This document shows positions 6,603-11,710 of a stretch of 11,710 nucleotides of DNA, in pieces (positions within the stretch are counted from its first letter, which is position 1; every line of letters begins with the position of its first letter). The stretch is from JACPHD01 sp964526325. Lineage in GTDB: Bacteria; Patescibacteriota; Patescibacteriia; Patescibacteriales; GWC2-42-12. A model generated the notes under the pieces. It was not told the DNA's origin and searched no databases. It saw only the letters and a program-made list of their open reading frames with translations. The position numbers and the translations under genes were made by a program. Location of the stretch: the NCBI GenBank assembly GCA_964526325.1, contig CAZGKM010000022.1, forward strand, positions 1-11,710, read 5' to 3'.

Positions 6603-7656
6603 AATATTCGCCAGACTTTCCATGAAAGAGCAAAGCCTTTTCGCCAAGCGCTTATCTTTTCTGATTAAAGCCGGCACGCCGATTATTGAAAGCCTTAAAA
6701 TGCTTAAAAATTACCGTTCAAAATCTAAAGTCTGGATTTTTGAACAAATTATTTCCGATGTCGCGAACGGGCATTATCTGGCTAAAAGCATGGAAAGATT
6801 TCGCTATATATTCGGTGATTTTGCCATTAATATCATACGAGTCGGCGAGTCAATCGGCGTCTTAGAGCAAAATTTAAGCTATTTGGCCGAGGAGCTTAAA
6901 AAGAAGCGCGAGCTTAGAAGTAAAATTATTACCGCGCTGGTTTATCCTGTTTTTATCATTTTCGCGACTATCGGCATCGTCTTGCTTTTGCTCGTTTTCG
7001 TTTTGCCGAAAATTCTGCCGGTTTTTACAAGTTTGAAAATTCAATTGCCTTTAGCCACCAGGATAATTATCGCTTTGAGCGACTTCGCCATTAAATACGG
7101 CGGTTATATTTTATTGGCGGGTTTCTTGCTCGCTATTTTATTTTGGTACTTAAATAATAAATACGAATCGTTCAGATTCAGAAACCATCAGATTATTTTA
7201 AAAACTCCGCTGATCGGCAGTATGGTGCAAAGCTACCAACTCACTAATTTTTGCCGGACTTTCGGCTTATTGGCGAGAAGCGGCATAGCTATGTATGAAG
7301 TTATGACTATAATCGCCGATTCTACGCCTAATCTTGTTTATAAAAAAGAATTCATAAAATTAGCCGAAAGCGTTTCCCGGGGCAGAAAAATTTATCTTCA
7401 GCTTGAAAAAAATCCCGCTCTTTTCCCGGAAATTATCATCCAGATGATCGCGACCGGCGAAGCCTCGGGAAATTTAAGCGAAACTTTGATCTATCTTTCG
7501 GAAATGTATGAAAACGAATTTGACGAATTGACGAAAAATTTATCCGGAGCCTTAGAGCCGATTTTAATGGTAACCATGGGTTTTATCGTCGGCTTTATCG
7601 CGATTTCAATAATAACGCCAATTTATGCGATTACCCAAAATCTTACGCCAAGATAA
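6574..7656 (+). CDS. pilC: type IV pilus inner-membrane platform protein PilC/GspF
   Basis: This membrane platform couples PilB ATP hydrolysis to insertion of pilin subunits. The 360-residue product has two T2SSF domains (about 23-148 and 226-347), each opening with a family signature: FAKRLSFLIKAGTPIIESL and NFCRTFGLLARSGIAMYEVM. Each carries a glycine-rich GES/GEA turn (RVGESIGVLEQNL and ATGEASGNLSETL). Membrane segments lie near 119-146, 172-193 and 327-352, the standard number. ATG 6574 overlaps pilB by 29 bases, which suggests coupled translation, and it keeps the conserved IFARLSMKEQ pre-domain segment. ATG 6622 is an alternative that would lose 16 residues. No Shine-Dalgarno is seen for either. 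A 50-base palindrome begins right after the stop codon. Confidence 0.93.
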   Translation: MKLSGFSTNKIFARLSMKEQSLFAKRLSFLIKAGTPIIESLKMLKNYRSKSKVWIFEQIISDVANGHYLAKSMERFRYIFGDFAINIIRVGESIGVLEQNLSYLAEELKKKRELRSKIITALVYPVFIIFATIGIVLLLLVFVLPKILPVFTSLKIQLPLATRIIIALSDFAIKYGGYILLAGFLLAILFWYLNNKYESFRFRNHQIILKTPLIGSMVQSYQLTNFCRTFGLLARSGIAMYEVMTIIADSTPNLVYKKEFIKLAESVSRGRKIYLQLEKNPALFPEIIIQMIATGEASGNLSETLIYLSEMYENEFDELTKNLSGALEPILMVTMGFIVGFIAISIITPIYAITQNLTPR

Positions 7657-7706
7657 ATCCAGCACCACTTTTTTATAAAAATTTTTATAAAAAAGTGGTG
7701 CTGGAT
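7657..7706. repeat. palindromic repeat copy 1, perfect 50-base inverted repeat
   Basis: Two 25-base arms (7657-7681 and 7682-7706) are exact reverse complements with no spacer. The outer ends are ATCCAGCACCACTTTT and its complement, the core of the repeat family in this operon. It starts at the first base after the pilC stop codon and ends 19 bases before the nuclease ATG. In RNA it would form a very stable hairpin without a following T-tract, so it may protect the pilBC message rather than end it. Confidence 0.95.
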
Positions 7707-7725
7707 AAATCCCCAAAAAATTTTT

Positions 7726-8019
7726 ATGTATTACATCTATATTTTAAAAAGTATTCTAAACGGCACATATTATACCGGGTCAACTAATGATCTCAAAAAA
7801 AGATTAGTTGAACATAATACCGGAAAAGTTTTTTCGACTAAACGTTATAAACCTTGGAAACTTTTATATTACGAAGCCTATATCGAGGAAAAATTAGCGC
7901 GATTAAGAGAACATCGGCTAAAGCACAATGGCAATGCAATTAGAGAATTAAAAAAAAGAATAGAGCCTCAAAAAATCTCCGTTAAAAGTAGCGCGGGATT
8001 CACCCCGCACCACTTTTAA
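7726..8019 (+). CDS. GIY-YIG nuclease domain protein
   Basis: This 97-residue single-domain protein belongs to the GIY-YIG nuclease superfamily (UvrC-type / YhbQ-like small members), which cut DNA through one catalytic site. Visible motifs are YIY (3-5) and YTG (16-18) as the GIY and YIG elements, Arg26 and His30 in DLKKRLVEHNTGK, the PWKLLYYEAY strand (43-52), and Glu62 in LREHRLK as the likely metal-binding acid. The core ends near residue 80. The tail VKSSAGFTPHHF (86-97) and the stop codon are encoded by a palindromic repeat (7984-8017), so the repeat has replaced or extended the natural end. No Shine-Dalgarno is present. Its position between pilC and the prepilins, flanked by repeats on both sides, is unusual. 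It may be an ordinary small nuclease of CPR genomes or a partner of the repeats. Confidence 0.88.
   Translation: MYYIYILKSILNGTYYTGSTNDLKKRLVEHNTGKVFSTKRYKPWKLLYYEAYIEEKLARLREHRLKHNGNAIRELKKRIEPQKISVKSSAGFTPHHF
7984..8017. repeat. palindromic repeat copy 2, inside nuclease 3' end
   Basis: AAAAGTAGCGCGGG (7984-7997) faces CCCGCACCACTTTT (8004-8017) with two mismatches and a 6-base loop. It encodes the last residues KSSAGFTPHHF of the GIY-YIG protein, and its last T is the first base of the TAA stop. The reading frame of the left arm (K-S-x-x-G-F) is the one used in the prepilin leaders at 8070 and 10155. Confidence 0.88.
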
Positions 8020-8036
8020 TAAAGTAAATCTGTCTT

Positions 8037-8561
8037 ATGATAAATAATTATAAAAAAAATTATTGCATAAAAAGTGGTGAGGATTTATCCAGCACCACTT
8101 TTGGCAAAGTCAAAAGTGGTGCTGGATTTACCCTAATTGAAATGCTTGTGGCTATGTTAATACTGATTTCCATTATGGGCTTAGGCATGTTCTTAAGCAT
8201 GGATTATTACCGCAGTTATATTTTTTATTATGAAAAAGATCTGGCAATCAGCATCTTACAGAAGGCCAGAAGCCAATCGTTAGCCAATATTAATCAGTCC
8301 TGGCACGGAGTTAAAATCGGAGCCAGCGAATATATTATTTTTGAAGGAAACGACGCGGTTCATGATTATAACCACCGGGATACAGCTAAAGACACAAAAT
8401 ACGAAGCGGATAAAACCATTGCCTTAAGCGGTATGAGCGAAGTTGTTTTTACCCGGCTGATCGCCACTTCCACGCCCGTCGGTGGCGATTTAACTTTAAG
8501 CGACGGAATTCGTTCCGCCATAATTTCTATAAACAATGAAGGCAGAATTAATCAAAATTAA
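8037..8561 (+). CDS. GspH/FimT-like type IV prepilin
   Basis: The 174-residue prepilin has a 30-residue leader ending KSGAG, with prepilin peptidase cleavage predicted at Gly30|Phe31 in GAGFTLIEML. The essential Glu+5 is Glu35. The hydrophobic helix (about 31-55) would anchor it in the membrane and then pack in the filament core. The rest fits small GspH/FimT pseudopilins: an ILQKARSQSLANI helix, then WHGVKI, YIIFEG, VVFTRL and AIISINNEGRI strands. Such proteins are minor subunits that help start filament assembly. Leader codons 12-31 are supplied by palindromic repeat sequence (8070-8129). The leader is long compared with the usual 6-20 residues. ATG 8037 is the only upstream start. Its 3' end overlaps the next gene by 26 bases. 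Confidence 0.9.
   Translation: MINNYKKNYCIKSGEDLSSTTFGKVKSGAGFTLIEMLVAMLILISIMGLGMFLSMDYYRSYIFYYEKDLAISILQKARSQSLANINQSWHGVKIGASEYIIFEGNDAVHDYNHRDTAKDTKYEADKTIALSGMSEVVFTRLIATSTPVGGDLTLSDGIRSAIISINNEGRINQN
8070..8127. repeat. palindromic repeat copy 3, inside prepilin leader
   Basis: It has three arms: AAAAGTGGTGAGGAT (8070-8084), ATCCAGCACCACTTTT (8087-8102), a 9-base spacer GGCAAAGTC, and AAAAGTGGTGCTGGAT (8112-8127). The last two are perfect 16-base inverted copies. In frame it reads KSGED-LSSTTFGKVKSGAG, ending at the prepilin cleavage site. It matches 10155-10212 at 53 of 58 positions. Confidence 0.95.
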
Positions 8562-10095
8562 ATCCCGCACCACTTTTTTTATAAATAAAGTGGTGCGGGA
8601 TAAATGTAACCAAGCCGGCATCAGCACATTGGAAATGCTGATTGCTTTGGCTTTAATAACCGTCAGCATTACTTCGGCTACGGTTATTACTTTCGGCAAC
8701 CAATCTATATCGGTTGATAATGAAACCAACAACCAAGCTTTATTTAAAGCCCAAGCGGCGATAGAAAAAGCCAAGGCTGATTCTCGGCAAGATTTTAATT
8801 CGGTTAATTCCGAAAGCCGGATTCTTGAAAATATCGGCGAGCCTTATTTTAAAGAATTTAAAGTTTCCGATATTAGCCCTTGCTTAAAAGAAATTTCCAG
8901 TATTTACGACTGGGCGGCTGAAAATAACCGGCACCCGGTGATAACCCTGACAACGCGATTATCAAGCACCTCGACGCTGGCTTTATTGGGAGGGGATTGC
9001 GCTACGTCGCCGCCCCCGGGTCTGCCGCCCGGTACGCCATCAGGCGGCTGGGCTTATCCCGATGGCACGTTAAGCTTAACTTTCAGCAACGCCCAGGGGA
9101 CTGATCTTGAAGTTATTGATGATATTGTTTATACCTCTACCGAATCGCCGTCAATCGCCAAAGAAGATTTTTTTATTACGCGGCCGCCTTATACCGATGC
9201 AGAGTTAACCGGTATAGACGCCGGCGGTTACGGTATAAATAGTATTGATGCGGTAAAAAATGGAGACGGAAATATTTTTGTTTACGCGGCTAACAATAAA
9301 ACCAGCGAACAATTTTTAGTGATTAATGCTACCAACGCTTTAACGCCGTCTTTAATTGCGGCGCGCGACCTTCCGGATGTTTCTTTAACCGGCCCTAATC
9401 CCGAAGGCCGAAGCATTTTTTATTATGATAAAAAAATTTATATCGGCACTTACCAAACTACCGGACCGGAATTTCATGTTTATAATGTTTCAAACCCCCA
9501 TAACCCCGTACATTTGGGTTATAAAGAGCTAAATATTAACGTTAATGCTATAACCGTAACCGATCAAACAATCGGCGGAGTTACGCACCGCTTCGCTTAT
9601 TTGGCAACTTCCGGCAATAGTACCGAATTGCTTGTTCTTGACGTTACTAACCCCGCGGCAATCGTTCAAGCAGCTAGTAAAGATTTACCGGGCAACGAAG
9701 ATGGTCGCAGTATTTATTATTTAGGTAATAAAATTTTTCTTGGCCGGTATGCCGGTAATACCAATCCTAATTTCTACGCGCTAGACGTTAAAGATCCTTT
9801 AACCGGCATTGATATTTTAGGCTCAATAAAACTCGGCGGCAATACGGCGGATATCAATGATTTCAGAGTAGTCGGTTATATGGCGTTTTTAGCTACGGCC
9901 TGGGGTAATAATGAATTTATAGTATTGAATGTAGAGAATCTTCCGACTATTCAAAGAATTAACGGTGAAAAATGCCCTAATCTGCCGAATATTATGTCGG
10001 CATTATATTATTATAATAACCGTATTTTTTGCGCATTTCGCAGTAACGATGTGATGAAGATTATTGATCCGGGCGCAGATTCAATTTGTAATTGA
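8536..10095 (+). CDS. prepilin fused to a C-terminal beta-propeller (LVIVD-like repeats)
   Basis: The 519-residue product starts as a type IV prepilin: leader to Gly28, cleavage before ISTLEMLIALALI, Glu+5 at Glu33, hydrophobic helix about 29-52. A pilin-like region to about 150 is followed by a proline-rich linker (TSPPPGLPPGTPSGG, about 157-172). From about 185 to the end come repeats of about 50 residues whose strand motif recurs as FLVINATN (260), FHVYNVSN (313), LLVLDVTN (365), FYALDVKD (413) and FIVLNVEN (461), ending with VMKIIDPG (506). This resembles LVIVD-type beta-propeller blades. Such a large pilin cannot pack along a filament easily, so a tip or surface-exposed adhesive subunit is likely (inference). 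ATG 8536 overlaps the previous gene; in-frame GTG codons at 8590 and 8593 would give a normal 9-10 residue leader and are a real alternative. Repeat copy 4 lies in the leader. Confidence 0.85.
   Translation: MKAELIKIKSRTTFFINKVVRDKCNQAGISTLEMLIALALITVSITSATVITFGNQSISVDNETNNQALFKAQAAIEKAKADSRQDFNSVNSESRILENIGEPYFKEFKVSDISPCLKEISSIYDWAAENNRHPVITLTTRLSSTSTLALLGGDCATSPPPGLPPGTPSGGWAYPDGTLSLTFSNAQGTDLEVIDDIVYTSTESPSIAKEDFFITRPPYTDAELTGIDAGGYGINSIDAVKNGDGNIFVYAANNKTSEQFLVINATNALTPSLIAARDLPDVSLTGPNPEGRSIFYYDKKIYIGTYQTTGPEFHVYNVSNPHNPVHLGYKELNINVNAITVTDQTIGGVTHRFAYLATSGNSTELLVLDVTNPAAIVQAASKDLPGNEDGRSIYYLGNKIFLGRYAGNTNPNFYALDVKDPLTGIDILGSIKLGGNTADINDFRVVGYMAFLATAWGNNEFIVLNVENLPTIQRINGEKCPNLPNIMSALYYYNNRIFCAFRSNDVMKIIDPGADSICN
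8562..8601. repeat. palindromic repeat copy 4, inside the propeller-prepilin leader
   Basis: ATCCCGCACCACTTT (8562-8576) and AAAGTGGTGCGGGAT (8587-8601) are perfect 15-base inverted arms around a 10-base A/T loop. It begins with the last base of the upstream gene's TAA. In the overlapping reading frame it encodes SRTTFFINKVVRD of the leader. Here the right arm is read one base shifted from the frame in copies 2, 3 and 6. Confidence 0.93.
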
Positions 10096-10100
10096 TTTTT

Positions 10101-10840
10101 ATGCAAAAAGGATTTACCCCGCACCACTTTTTTTTAAAAATAAAAAATTCTACTAAAAGTAGTGCGGATTTATCCAGCACCACTTTTGGCAGGGTCAAAA
10201 GTAGTGCTGGATTTTCATTAATTGAAATTATAATTTATCTGGCTTTGTTTTCTATTATCATGAGCGGCAGCGTAGTAACCGTTTATCAAATTATCCAAAA
10301 CAGCAATTCGCTGCNNNNNNNNNNNNNNNNNNNNNNNNNNNNNNNNNNNNNNNNNNNNNNNNNNNNNNNNNNNNNNNNNNNNNNNNNNNNNNNNNNNNNN
10401 NNNNNNNNNNNNNNATGAGCGGCAGCGTAGTAACCGTTTATCAAATTATCCAAAACAGCAATTCGCTGCAAACTAAAGTTATTTTAGAAGAAGAAGGTAA
10501 TTTTATTTTGGCTAAACTGAATTGGGCGCTAACCGGAGCCCAGGCTAACACTAATATTGAATCGCCAGGCGTAGGCATAAGTAGCAGTACTTTAATCATA
10601 AAAACTTTGCCGGGCAATATTTTACGCGCGCAAGCCGATTTAAATAACGGGAATATCCGATTTAACGGCGGAACCGGAAATCTTCTTGAATTAAATCCGG
10701 AGCGCATAACCGTAACTTCATTGAATTTCAGCCAGCCCGTTGCCGGAGAAATACAGGCCAGCGTAACTTTGACCGCGCTTTCCAACGACGGTAAAATCTT
10801 TAGTCGGACATTACATATAACCAAGCATTTACGCCGATGA
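10101..10840 (+). CDS. PilW-like type IV prepilin, falsely split by a scaffold gap
   Basis: The 5' part (10101-10314) encodes a prepilin leader of 37 residues ending KSSAG, cleavage before FSLIEIIIYLALF, Glu+5 at Glu42 and the hydrophobic helix. The 3' part (from 10415) continues in frame with VILEEEGNFILAKLNWALTG, typical of PilW/PilJ-like minor pilins. The 55 bases before the gap (10260-10314) are repeated exactly after it (10415-10469). Removing the N run and one copy gives a single open frame of 194 residues. The apparent ATG at 10415 is an internal Met of the helix, not a start. ATG 10101 is preferred to TTG 10092, which overlaps the upstream stop. Two palindromic repeat copies encode most of the leader. 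It would be a minor pilin of the same filament. The next gene overlaps by ATGA. Confidence 0.85.
10116..10169. repeat. palindromic repeat copy 5, loose form, in PilW-like leader
   Basis: ACCCCGCACCACTTTT (10116-10131) faces AAAAGTAGTGCGG (10155-10167) with one mismatch, separated by 23 bases of A/T-rich sequence. The left arm encodes TPHHF, as at the end of the GIY-YIG protein. The right arm also serves as the first arm of copy 6. Confidence 0.85.
10172..10212. repeat. palindromic repeat copy 6, ending at prepilin cleavage site
   Basis: ATCCAGCACCACTTTT (10172-10187), 9-base spacer GGCAGGGTC, AAAAGTAGTGCTGGAT (10197-10212), with one mismatch between the arms. In frame it encodes SSTTFGRVKSSAG and enters the +1 Phe codon. 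With the arm at 10155 it parallels copy 3 at 53 of 58 bases. Confidence 0.95.
10260..10469. other. assembly gap with duplicated flanks
   Basis: The 55 bases 10260-10314 and 10415-10469 are identical and abut a run of exactly 100 N (10315-10414). Contig ends that share one k-mer length and were scaffolded without merging give this pattern. The real sequence is probably 155 bases shorter, and the N run probably holds no missing DNA. Confidence 0.9.
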
Positions 10841-11274
10841 GTATGAAAAAAGCAAAATTAAATTTTTTAAAGAATCAGTCAGGTTATATAGCTATAATCA
10901 GCGCTATCGTTATATCTGTTATGCTTATCGGCCTGGCTTTTGTTTCCAGCTTTACCGGCTATTTCGCGCGTTTTAATATTTTGGACACGGAATTTAAAAA
11001 GAAAAGTTTAGGCTTGGCCGAAGCCTGCGCCGAGATTGCCTTATTAAAATTGGCGGCTAATCCAACGGCATTTTTTTCAACCGCCGATGAGCTTAATATT
11101 GATATTGGCGGCGAAACTTGCGATATAGTTTCCAAAGAAAATAATTATCCGGCGCCGGGGCAAACAACCATTAAAACACGAAGCGTATATCAAAATTCAT
11201 TTTCCAATATTCAGCTTATCGCTACTACCGATAATTTATCCATAATTTCCTATGAAGAACTGCCGAATTTTTAA
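10837..11274 (+). CDS. PilX/GspK-like minor pilin
   Basis: The 145-residue product starts MSMKKAKLNFLKNQSG|YIAIISAIVISVML. This is a prepilin-like leader with Gly16, but with Ile instead of Glu at +5, as in GspK/PilX-type minor pilins that sit at the filament tip. The hydrophobic helix spans about 17-40. FARFNILDTEFKKKSLGLAEACAEIALLKLAANP matches the style of CPR PilX-like proteins. Two cysteines (in EACAE and GETCDI) could form a disulfide. It overlaps the PilW-like gene by ATGA, showing tight coupling. ATG 10843 is an equally possible start. Unlike the three preceding prepilins its leader carries no palindromic repeat. It is probably the last gene of this pilin set before a repeat-rich spacer. 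Confidence 0.82.
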   Translation: MSMKKAKLNFLKNQSGYIAIISAIVISVMLIGLAFVSSFTGYFARFNILDTEFKKKSLGLAEACAEIALLKLAANPTAFFSTADELNIDIGGETCDIVSKENNYPAPGQTTIKTRSVYQNSFSNIQLIATTDNLSIISYEELPNF

Positions 11275-11282
11275 TGTTATTT

Positions 11283-11465
11283 TGTCATTCCCGCCCGCCA
11301 GAGGCGGATAAACTCCGGCGGGAATCCAGCCTTCTTGCCGTCCGCCAGGGTTAAAACCGTAGGAATTTTTATTTATTAAGATAGTGAGAAAAATAAATGT
11401 CCATGCCATTACCCCTGGATTCCGGCCTGCCTACCGGACAGGCAGGCTCGTAGGCCGGAATGACA
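11283..11465. repeat. pair of inverted palindromic units flanking 85 bases (second repeat family)
   Basis: Unit 1 (11283-11329) runs TGTCATTCC..GGAATCCAG and unit 2 (11415-11465) runs CTGGATTCC..GGAATGACA, the same unit reversed. Each has inner palindromes: ATTCCCGCC/GGCGGGAAT and CCGCC/GGCGG in unit 1, AGGCCGGAAT with its partner and CCTGCC/GGCAGG in unit 2. Such TGTCATTCC..GGAATCCAG units are common dispersed repeats in many bacterial genomes. The 85 bases between hold no ORF. The whole 183-base block looks like a MITE-like insertion or two nearby copies. It is unrelated in sequence to the CACCACTTTT family. Confidence 0.8.
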
Positions 11466-11479
11466 GAAAAGAGCAGGTA

Positions 11480-11508
11480 TTGATTTATTGAAATAAATAT
11501 GCTAATGA
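11480..11508 (+). promoter_or_regulatory. possible promoter for the gene at the right edge
   Basis: TTGATT (11480-11485), 17-base spacer, TAATGA (11503-11508), with TGC just before the -10. The local string ATGCTAATGAT resembles ATGCTATGAT of the promoter at 2476, and the predicted leader is similarly long (about 125 bases). The boxes are weaker than in the other promoters. Confidence 0.4.
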
Positions 11509-11532
11509 TAAATATAAATAAATATAAGCATT

Positions 11533-11586
11533 ATTAATCCAGCGCCATTTGGTCGGGGTTTAAGATCCCGCCAAATAGTGCGAGAT
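11533..11586. repeat. degenerate palindromic repeat copy 7 / leader hairpin
   Basis: ATCCAGCGCCATTTGG and a facing CCAAATAGTGCGAGAT resemble the CACCACTTTT family with several changes. The inner part can fold through ATTTGG/CCAAAT plus CGGG/CCCG. It runs straight into GATAAAGGTCGAA. If the promoter at 11480 is real, this is a hairpin in the mRNA leader. Confidence 0.5.
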
Positions 11587-11596
11587 AAAGGTCGAA
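11587..11596 (+). promoter_or_regulatory. AAAGGTCGAA leader motif, copy 3
   Basis: Third exact copy, directly after the degenerate palindrome and 43 bases before the ATG at 11640. The match to copy 1 extends to GATAAAGGTCGAA. Confidence 0.35.
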
Positions 11597-11639
11597 TTTA
11601 TAATTTTTATTTTAAATTAATAATTAAATTTAAATAATT

Positions 11640-11710
11640 ATGATGAACAAAATTAAAAAACAATTTGCCCGCAGTTCAACTAAGGGCTTTATCCAAGCAC
11701 CAGCTTTAAA
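11640..11710 (+). CDS. partial gene, probably a prepilin leader
   Basis: Only 23 codons are visible before the window ends: MMNKIKKQFARSSTKG then FIQAPAL. The basic start fits a prepilin leader. The nucleotides encoding the last residues (TATCCAAGCACCAGCTTT) look like a drifted copy of the TATCCAGCACCACTTTT arm found in the leaders of the upstream prepilins. The cleavage site itself would lie beyond the edge. KG|FIQAP is not itself a good site, since +5 is Pro. The call rests on context and on the repeat resemblance. Confidence 0.5.
   Translation, partial: MMNKIKKQFARSSTKGFIQAPAL

Noticed and set aside
7657..7706. Intrinsic terminator after pilC
   Set aside because: The hairpin is strong, but no T-tract follows its base on either strand, and the downstream genes belong to the same pilus system.
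10093..10095. TGA as a recoded Gly codon (genetic code 25)
   Set aside because: Reading through would fuse well-formed genes, and both TGA codons at gene ends are followed or overlapped by a sensible start.
7657..10212. CRISPR-like array formed by the CACCACTTTT repeats
   Set aside because: Copies are irregularly spaced by tens to thousands of bases, lie within genes, alternate in orientation and have no spacer-length regularity or cas genes nearby.
10415..10840. A separate gene starting at ATG 10415 after the N run
   Set aside because: That ATG is the second copy of a Met codon inside the pilin helix. The 55-base duplicate flanks show that it is the same gene as the one starting at 10101.
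11275..11639. tRNA, rRNA or a small protein gene in the 365-base spacer
   Set aside because: No cloverleaf, conserved RNA sequence or ORF with a start signal was seen; the spacer is explained by two repeat families and a possible promoter.

Overview
The window looks like a piece of a Candidate Phyla Radiation (Patescibacteria) genome, most likely from a metagenome. This rests on the AT-leaning composition, the scarcity of Shine-Dalgarno sites, a type IV pilus cluster with prepilins of CPR style, a single-domain GIY-YIG nuclease, small secreted proteins and palindromic repeats. It is inferred from protein style, not from a marker gene. TGA behaves as a stop: two genes end on TGA with the next gene starting at once, so the Gly-coding TGA of Gracilibacteria is unlikely. 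All convincing genes are on the + strand.

Positions 1-4766 hold three separately transcribed genes for exported proteins. They are a 769-residue surface protein (LamG-like lectin fold, Ig-like modules, FVTGGG domain), a 255-residue secreted protein of unknown function, and a subtilisin-family (S8) protease with propeptide. Good intrinsic terminators follow each, and sigma70-type promoters (two with a TGC extended -10) precede the second and third. The second gene has a long leader with a stem-loop, a perfect AGGAGG and a tiny TTG-started ORF. Positions 4771-5319 hold a 128-residue orphan protein with its own promoter, Shine-Dalgarno and terminator.

Positions 5323-11274 are a type IV pilus / type II secretion-like operon: pilB (assembly ATPase), pilC (platform protein), a GIY-YIG nuclease, a GspH/FimT-like prepilin, a prepilin fused to a beta-propeller, a PilW-like prepilin and a PilX/GspK-like minor pilin. 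ATPase and platform protein would drive assembly of the small pilins. The propeller pilin could be a tip or adhesive subunit. A further, probably prepilin, gene starts at the right edge.

The most striking signal is a family of palindromic repeats built on ATCCAGCACCACTTTT and its complement. Copies lie after pilC, at the 3' end of the nuclease gene, and inside the leader-peptide codons of three successive prepilins. In two of them the repeat itself encodes the residues up to the prepilin peptidase cleavage site (..KSxAG|F). A nuclease gene embedded among palindromes that rewrite pilin leaders suggests a mobile or recombining repeat system that has settled on this operon.

The 100-N gap at 10315-10414 is flanked by an exact 55-base duplication. 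It is best read as an unmerged contig overlap that falsely splits the PilW-like gene. The final 430 bases hold a second, unrelated repeat pair, a possible promoter and a degenerate palindrome.
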